Origin: [Leptolyngbya] sp. JSC-1
GTDB taxonomy: Bacteria > Cyanobacteriota > Cyanobacteriia > Elainellales > Elainellaceae
DNA: 64,000 bases
NCBI GenBank assembly: GCA_000733415.1
Contig: KL662191.1
Location: 2,491,219-2,555,218 of the forward strand
Reading direction: 5' to 3'
Shown here: in pieces, positions 59,144 through 64,000 of the stretch
Layout of the letters: each line of letters opens with the position of its first letter
Position numbering within the stretch: position 1 is the stretch's first letter
Translations under genes and position numbers: made by a program
Notes under the pieces: generated by a model
The model's database searches: none
The model's input: only the letters and a program-made list of their open reading frames with translations
What the model was told of the DNA's origin: nothing

Positions 59144-59698
59144 GACTTCAAAATATTCACATATGACTATTATAGTCTAATCGACAAGATGCAGATAAAA
59201 TTGTTCCTTCGCTCTGCTCAGTCACGCGCATTCCTCTCGACGCTTTATCATACATCCTAATCCTACATCTTACAGATAGAGGGTGGGACTTCCCGGCTAG
59301 TAGTTAACCAGCAGCATGGGTTCACCGTAATCATCGTGGAGATGATTTTTGGTATGTTGATCACATAACATTCTTTCTGACTCATCTGCAATCATACATT
59401 CCCTACACAGAAACGTTGCCGGTTTCCACATCTAATGCAGACGTAGTTTGGCAGATTGTTTCGCGCCATTAGCGCAATCGCTTTCGTCGTCAAAGGTATT
59501 CCCTCACGTACCTCCACGCACTTCACAACGTTTCTGAAAACGTTTCAAAATCATAAACATGAGTCAGTTCGCCTCCGGGCTGAGTCACATGCTGAGCCAA
59601 CCAAAAGCAAGCAACATCGAATCATACTCAGGTTACTGCTATTATCTAAGCAACCTCAACCCATATAGCAGGGTTACTCGCCAGAGAGGTAGAGAGCG
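59144..59698. other. Intergenic stretch between TnpB and GTPase genes
   Basis: No intact gene. Includes the left end of the TnpB element and a decayed small reading frame at 59297-59469. GAGAGGTAGAGAGCG precedes the GTPase ATG. Confidence 0.5.
59297..59469 (-). pseudogene. Possible zinc-ribbon small protein, broken
   Basis: MARNNLPNYVCIRCGNRQRF then CVGNV and stop; the end continues in another frame as CDQHTKNHLHDDYGEPMLLV then NY and stop. C-x2-C-G-N-R-Q-R-F and DDYGEPMLLVNY look like conserved ends of one small zinc-binding protein now split by a frame change. Tentative. Confidence 0.35.
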
Positions 59699-61609
59699 AT
59701 GGTGCGGTTAAAACAGTGGCAGTGGATTGTCCTAGCAACGCCAATTGTTCTGGTCATCGGGTTTTTGTTAGTAGCAGCAGGTACCCAAATTCACGAGTGG
59801 CGGTTGAACTGGATCTGGGCAGTATTTACCTTACTGCTGGTCGGCTGGCGCTGGCTGCTAGTGCACTGGACTCAGCCCGCCATCAAACAGATCGAGGAGG
59901 CGATCAGCCAAGCCAATGCCGAAATAGAAGCGTTAACCGATGCCAACCAGCCAGTAGCCGGAGATGCCGCTCGTCGGACTGAGACAGCATTAGAAACAAT
60001 TTTGATGGCTGCTCAAGCCGACCCGCCCCTTTGGGAAGACTGGTCCATCTTTTGGAGGCGCTGCAAGGAAGTGGTGACTGCCGTTGCCCATATTTACCAT
60101 CCGGAAGTGAAGTATCCCCTGCTAAATATCTACATCCCTCAAGCCTATGGGCTGATTCGCGGTACGGTAGACGACATGGATCTGTGGATGCAGAAGCTAT
60201 CGCCAGTACTGAATCAGGTGACGGTGGGGCAAGGCTATCAAGCCTATGAAGCGTATCGCCAGTTGGAACCTTCAGCTCGCAAGCTCTGGCAGGTCTGGAA
60301 TTGGGCGCAATGGGTGTTTAATCCAGCTGCGGCGGCGGCGAGGCAGGCCAGTCAGCGTTACAGCGATCAAGCCAATCAGCAATTGCTGGTGAATCTAGGG
60401 CAGTCATTGCGGGAAGCCGCTCTGCGCAATCTCGGTCGGCAAGCTACTCTGCTCTACAGCGGCACCCTACCCAGCCTAACTTCAGCACCTCCCACGTTAA
60501 CCAATCCTCAAACTCAAACCCTACGGGAAATTTTGACCCAAGCCGAACCCGTCGAAACCGTGGAGCGGCAGCCAGTCAGTATTTTATTGGTAGGACGCAC
60601 CGGAGCTGGTAAAAGCAGTGTGATCAATACCTTGTTTGAGGCGGATCTGGCGGCGGTAGATGTGTTGCCTAGTACGGACCAGATCCAAAGCTATCAGTGG
60701 CAAACGGCAACAGGCGAATCGTTGACGCTGTGGGATACGCCTGGATACGAACAGGTCGATCGCGAGAACTTTCGCCAGCAGGTATTGGAGTACGCTACCA
60801 CTGCAGATTTGCTGCTGCTGGTGACTCCGGCGCTGGATCCGGCCTTGCAAATGGACGCAGATTTTCTCCGAGACATCAAAACGGACCTATCTGACCTATC
60901 TGATCTGTCTGACCTATCGGACCTACCGGTAATTGCGATTGTCACCCAGGTTGATCGGCTACGTCCGGTGCGAGAATGGCAGCCGCCTTATGACTGGCAG
61001 TGGGGCAACCGCCCCAAAGAAGTGGCAATCCGGGAAGCCACCCAATACCGAGCGCAAACTCTAGGTGAGTACTGTGACCGGGTATTGCCGCTGGTGACGA
61101 GCGATTCCCAATCAGGTCGAGCCGCGTGGGGAGCTGATGTGCTGTCGCTAGCGCTCGTAGAGGCAATTGCCCCGGCCAAGCAAATTCGGTTAGCTCGCTT
61201 TCTGCGCGATTTGGATGCGCGCTCAGTAGCAGCCAGCAAAATCATCGACCACTACCGCTTTCAAATGACCACGACCCAAGGGCTGACTGCACTACTCAAA
61301 AGTCCGGTGCTGGCGTTTATTTCCACCTTGGCGACTGGTTCCCCTACCCTCGCCTATGTGTTAGCTGAAAAAATTCCGGTCGAGCAGTTGCCGCTAGTCA
61401 TTGGTCGGCTCCAAATGGCCTATGACCTGTTTTCACTGCTGAAGCCAGACCGAGCCTTTGACCTAAATGCCCTCTGGCCGTTGTTACTAGACACCTCTGC
61501 CCCACCCGATCGCAGTGCCACTGCCTTAGGCCAATCCCTAACCGAGTATTGGACACAGAACTTGAGTACAGAACAGCTTCAAACACGCTATCAGGGTTAT
61601 TTGCAATAA
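59699..61609 (+). CDS. Membrane-associated GTPase
   Basis: 636 residues. Two N-terminal membrane helices (~9-28 and 37-55), a helical region, then a TRAFAC-class G domain: P-loop GRTGAGKSSVINTL (near residue 300), G3 WDTPGYEQ and G4 TQVD. C-terminal helices (FISTLATGSPTLAYVL) could contact membrane. Related to Era/YeeP-like and dynamin-neighbour GTPases of unknown role in cyanobacteria. A DLS repeat (residues ~396-410) from a five-unit 9-bp array lies between G3 and G4. Confidence 0.85.
   Translation: MVRLKQWQWIVLATPIVLVIGFLLVAAGTQIHEWRLNWIWAVFTLLLVGWRWLLVHWTQPAIKQIEEAISQANAEIEALTDANQPVAGDAARRTETALETILMAAQADPPLWEDWSIFWRRCKEVVTAVAHIYHPEVKYPLLNIYIPQAYGLIRGTVDDMDLWMQKLSPVLNQVTVGQGYQAYEAYRQLEPSARKLWQVWNWAQWVFNPAAAAARQASQRYSDQANQQLLVNLGQSLREAALRNLGRQATLLYSGTLPSLTSAPPTLTNPQTQTLREILTQAEPVETVERQPVSILLVGRTGAGKSSVINTLFEADLAAVDVLPSTDQIQSYQWQTATGESLTLWDTPGYEQVDRENFRQQVLEYATTADLLLLVTPALDPALQMDADFLRDIKTDLSDLSDLSDLSDLPVIAIVTQVDRLRPVREWQPPYDWQWGNRPKEVAIREATQYRAQTLGEYCDRVLPLVTSDSQSGRAAWGADVLSLALVEAIAPAKQIRLARFLRDLDARSVAASKIIDHYRFQMTTTQGLTALLKSPVLAFISTLATGSPTLAYVLAEKIPVEQLPLVIGRLQMAYDLFSLLKPDRAFDLNALWPLLLDTSAPPDRSATALGQSLTEYWTQNLSTEQLQTRYQGYLQ
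60884..60928. repeat. 9-bp tandem repeat, five units (coding)
   Basis: GACCTATCT, GACCTATCT, GATCTGTCT, GACCTATCG, GACCTACCG; encodes DLS-DLS-DLS-DLS-DLP within the GTPase G domain. Confidence 0.95.
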
Positions 61610-61689
61610 AGCTTAGAACACATGCTAGATGCCATAAATCGTTGCGGCGTTCGTGTTTCAAATTACAAATTCCGAACCGCGAATTGAAC

Positions 61690-61815
61690 TACAGCGTTTT
61701 TCACTCATGTGAGGGGTGGGGGGTGAGGGGTGAGGGGTGAGGGGTGAGGGGGTGGGGGAGCAGGGAGGGCACTGCACTCCGTTTTTCGTACTTCACTAGC
61801 CTGAAAAAGGCTGTA
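61690..61815 (-). repeat. MITE-like element, copy 2
   Basis: 126 bp, ends TACAGC and GCTGTA. Arms (CAGCGTTTTTCACTCATGTG and CGTACTTCACTAGCCTGAAA) match copy 1 at 14034-14145 in reverse complement. The centre is a GGGGTGA heptamer array in place of the hairpin of copy 1. Confidence 0.75.
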
Positions 61816-61959
61816 AGTGTTCATCCTTACATTGGTTTTGGATGTCGAGTAATGTGGCTCCTCCTTTCGATTTTTGAAAACATGCGCCCCGCGATAGATC
61901 ATGAGCTGAGATCTGGTCACTACCATAAAAGCATGAAGTTTCGTTAAGGAAATTGCACG

Positions 61960-62175
61960 ATGGCTACTACTCCTGAAACCCGTCCTACCACCGATCTGCC
62001 TCCTGTCGCGCGTGAATATAATGGCATCGACCGCAATGCATTTCGGTTCGGTTGGAATCCTCAAGCTGAACTGTGGAATGGCCGTCTAGCGATGATTGGC
62101 TTCTTGGCCTATCTGCTGTGGGACATTGCTGGTTTTAGCGTGGTGCGTGATATTCTGCATCTCGTGTCCTACTAA
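61960..62175 (+). CDS. High-light-inducible (Hlip/SCP) protein
   Basis: 71 residues. Single membrane helix with the chlorophyll-binding motif ELWNGRLAMIGFLAYLL (E-x2-N-x-R-x2-M). N-terminus is hydrophilic (TPETRPTTDLPPVAREYNGI). Hlips bind chlorophyll and carotenoid and protect photosystem II during stress. GTTAAGGAAATTGCACG precedes the start. Subtype not decided. Confidence 0.95.
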   Translation: MATTPETRPTTDLPPVAREYNGIDRNAFRFGWNPQAELWNGRLAMIGFLAYLLWDIAGFSVVRDILHLVSY

Positions 62176-62367
62176 AACACCATTCCAATTTCAATCCAGA
62201 TCTGACGTGCTGATAAATCATTAATCAGCCTGTTATCTCCCCCGTATCTACTACTGTACGTGCACCATATGCAGCCAAGTTGGGCTGGCTGTTCTAAACC
62301 AGTGGACAGTTAGCCCAACTTCAGTATGCAACTTTCAATTCTTTAGAATCATCCTTGGAGGAACATC

Positions 62368-62721
62368 ATGTCTCATTTTCAAACGCTACGCAGCAAACTC
62401 ACAGATATTGAGCTACTGAAAACATCCCTGCGAGAGTTGGGCATCACAGTCCAAACCAACACTGAAGTTCGCGGTGCTGGATGTCAACGCATTCAGGCTG
62501 ACGTTGTGGCTGTGCTAGAGGGTGGCTACGATATAGGTTGGTCTCGCAATCCTAATGGCTCACTCGATCTGGTTGCTGACCTCTGGGGTGTAGCCAGCAA
62601 ACACAATATTGCCGAGTTGATGTCTTCGATTAATCAAAGATACATGCTAAATAAGACATTGACAGCAGTACAGCAACCGGGGCTACAGCATGCTAGAGTG
62701 CAAGTGATTATGCAAAGCTAA
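62368..62721 (+). CDS. ycf35: DUF1257 / Ycf35 protein
   Basis: 117 residues: MSHFQTLRSKLTDIELLKTS, VRGAGCQRIQADVVAVLEGG and YDIGWSRNPNGSLDLVADLW. Conserved in cyanobacteria and algal plastids, function unknown. TTGGAGGAACATC is a good ribosome site. Confidence 0.92.
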   Translation: MSHFQTLRSKLTDIELLKTSLRELGITVQTNTEVRGAGCQRIQADVVAVLEGGYDIGWSRNPNGSLDLVADLWGVASKHNIAELMSSINQRYMLNKTLTAVQQPGLQHARVQVIMQS

Positions 62722-62814
62722 CTAACGGATTGCTAAAAGCTAGTTATAGGCATAGTTAACGTAACTGAGTATAGCTAGTAGATATAACTGAGCCTACCTC
62801 AGTATTTTCCATCT

Positions 62815-63597
62815 CTATGCTCGCCAACCTACTGCACTCACCCTCAGCGCTGTCTTCAAGTCTGGAGTCAACGTGATGTTGTAGCTAAAGGGAGACTTCT
62901 TTGTTTGATCAATCTGCTGCATTGGAGTGCCGTCTAGCTTGCGGGGGGCAAAGTAGGACAGGCCATTCACCCACAGGTTGTTACCACTCATGTTCATGCC
63001 CTTCACCACAAAGCTGTTGCTTTTGCCGTTATTAATGGCTGACAAGTAAACCGCTGATAGCAGCTTGCCGTTAGCTGGATCTAACCGGGCGACTACCGCA
63101 ACCTTGGGGCCGCCTCCGTTTCCATAGCTACGCAACCACGGTTGAGTAGCTCCTCCGCTCACTCGGCGAAAGTCCTGGTTCGGCTGTCCCTGAGTCCCAT
63201 CGACGCTAAAGGCGGCATACAGCTGCTTGCCGTTGTAGAACAAGCCGTAGCCTCGACCATCAGCCCCGGTCGTTTCATACTTGGTGTTGGCCCACTTCAG
63301 CCTACTGCCCTCATACGCTAGCACAATCGGATCCTGGTTGAGTTTGGTTACTTGGTTGGTGCCAATGAATAGCGTCATTCGCCCTACAGTGATCCGAGCT
63401 GCCCCACTGGCAGCGGCGGCTTGAAAGCTCATATTGCGGGTCAACTTGATCGTTCGATCTACAATTGATGATGCTAAACGCCTTGTGCTGGAACGAGTTT
63501 CAAGCAGAGAATTTCTCAGTTTAGAGCGACCAAAGATTGATGTTTTCAGAGCCACCGATTGATGGATTGAACTGTTTGAATAAGGTACTCGAACCAT
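62815..63597 (-). CDS. Protein of unknown function, probably beta-rich
   Basis: 260 residues from MVRVPYSNSSIHQ; an open extension upstream to 63741 runs into transposon sequence and is rejected. From about residue 58 on it is Gly/Ser/Asn/aromatic-rich with regular strands (GYGLFYNGKQLYAAFSVDGT; VAVVARLDPANGKLLSAVYL; NLWVNGLSYFAPRK), suggesting a beta-propeller or sandwich. The first ~55 residues are basic. No clear signal peptide. Not recognised further. Confidence 0.6.
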   Translation of the reverse strand: MVRVPYSNSSIHQSVALKTSIFGRSKLRNSLLETRSSTRRLASSIVDRTIKLTRNMSFQAAAASGAARITVGRMTLFIGTNQVTKLNQDPIVLAYEGSRLKWANTKYETTGADGRGYGLFYNGKQLYAAFSVDGTQGQPNQDFRRVSGGATQPWLRSYGNGGGPKVAVVARLDPANGKLLSAVYLSAINNGKSNSFVVKGMNMSGNNLWVNGLSYFAPRKLDGTPMQQIDQTKKSPFSYNITLTPDLKTALRVSAVGWRA

Positions 63598-63682
63598 AAC
63601 TAAAACTGTAAAAGCGCTTCTAGACAAAAAGCTACCTCCGTTTGTAAGGTGCAGAATAGAGTCAAGCACCCAAGAGGTAGCG

Positions 63683-64000
63683 ATGCAAACTATTCTACAA
63701 GCCCTATTGTCCAAAATGGGGCTTGTAGCAAACCCCAACAAACGTTTCTGTTGACGTTTCTGTTGAGGCTGTTTCCCACACTTCTTTTGGTGATGGGCAA
63801 AGTCAATTTCACCAACTTGAGCCGCTACAGTGAGTGGTCAGAGAAAACCTATCGCCGTCAGTATAGTCAAGCGTTCACCTTTATGGGACTCAATGCTGAG
63901 TTGATTGGGGAGGCAGTTCTCGCTGGTGTGACTCAGATTGGCGCAATCGACTGCTCGTTTATTGGAGTCGTGGCATTGGCCTTACACCTGATTAGCAAAT
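63683..64000 (+). pseudogene. IS4-like transposase start, frameshifted, cut by window edge
   Basis: MQTILQALLSKMGLVANP in one frame, then QTFLLTFLLRLFPTLLLVMG and KVNFTNLSRYSEWSEKTYRR in the next, then AGVTQIGAIDCSFI containing the first catalytic Asp. A one-base loss at AACCCCAACAAACG shifts the frame, and a 12-bp duplication (63742-63765) adds four residues. After CSFI the sequence diverges. Non-functional as read; the rest lies outside the window. Confidence 0.6.

Noticed and set aside
63598..63741. N-terminal extension of the minus-strand 260-residue gene
   Set aside because: Overlaps the transposase start region and encodes unrelated sequence; the ATG at 63597 is preferred.

Overview
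The window is cyanobacterial chromosome. It carries the photosystem I subunit psaE, the phycobilisome core subunit apcF, a high-light-inducible (Hlip) protein, ycf35, a tRNA-Leu(UAA) interrupted by a group I intron, NrtA/CmpA-type transport genes, HIP1 octamers (GCGATCGC, e.g. near 184, 226, 4764, 4867, 5412, 8818) and heptamer-type short tandem repeats. No heterocyst, plasmid or phage markers were seen. The species cannot be named from this sequence.

Layout. 0-5.5 kb is a scrap yard: an antitoxin-like gene, a GNAT remnant, truncated IS110 and IS66 transposases and a toxin tail surround a conspicuously GC-rich sulfatase that looks imported, followed by a truncated Crp/Fnr gene. 5.5-16.5 kb holds housekeeping genes: a DUF58 protein, thrB, an HtrA-type protease, a large uncharacterised protein, the split tRNA-Leu, an outer-membrane-like protein, a lipoprotein, psaE and mutM. 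16.7-21 kb holds a NrtB/NrtA/NrtD-like ABC transporter behind what reads as a ydaO-type c-di-AMP riboswitch, with a LysR gene convergent to it. 21-24.5 kb is decayed: remnants of XRE, HicA, Phd, DNA methylase, DUF29 and SAM-methyltransferase genes around a few intact small genes. 24.6-33.3 kb has leuC and leuD separated by a Doc-type toxin-antitoxin pair and an exonuclease, then an M23-like protein, BFN nuclease, an aldo/keto reductase and argF. 33.4-36.3 kb is a long GH57/DUF3536 gene.

The most notable system lies at 37.2-44.9 kb: a complete lasso-peptide locus in the order B1 (RRE), B2 (leader protease), C (cyclase), A (53-residue precursor), HPr-kinase-like kinase, ABC exporter, YkgJ-type cysteine-cluster protein, nucleotidyltransferase-like protein. 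The precursor keeps the YxxPxLx3Gx5Tx leader signature and predicts a Gly1-Asp8 macrolactam. Its predicted core is long (31 residues), has two Cys in the tail and ends Gly-Ser-Arg, next to a kinase of the type known to phosphorylate lasso precursors.

45-64 kb contains glnA (with a tandem palindrome in its leader), apcF, a GT4 glycosyltransferase, a GST, an SPL-like radical SAM protein, TetR and decayed LuxR regulators, a class V aminotransferase, NDH-2, an acyltransferase, a shortened TnpB, a membrane GTPase, the Hlip gene, ycf35, a conserved protein of unknown function and a broken transposase at the right edge.

Two patterns run across the window. Every transposase gene is truncated or broken. 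Exact or near-exact 12-bp tandem duplications of unrelated sequence recur at nine places, many inside genes and in frame. A MITE-like element with TACAGC/GCTGTA ends occurs twice, in opposite orientations.
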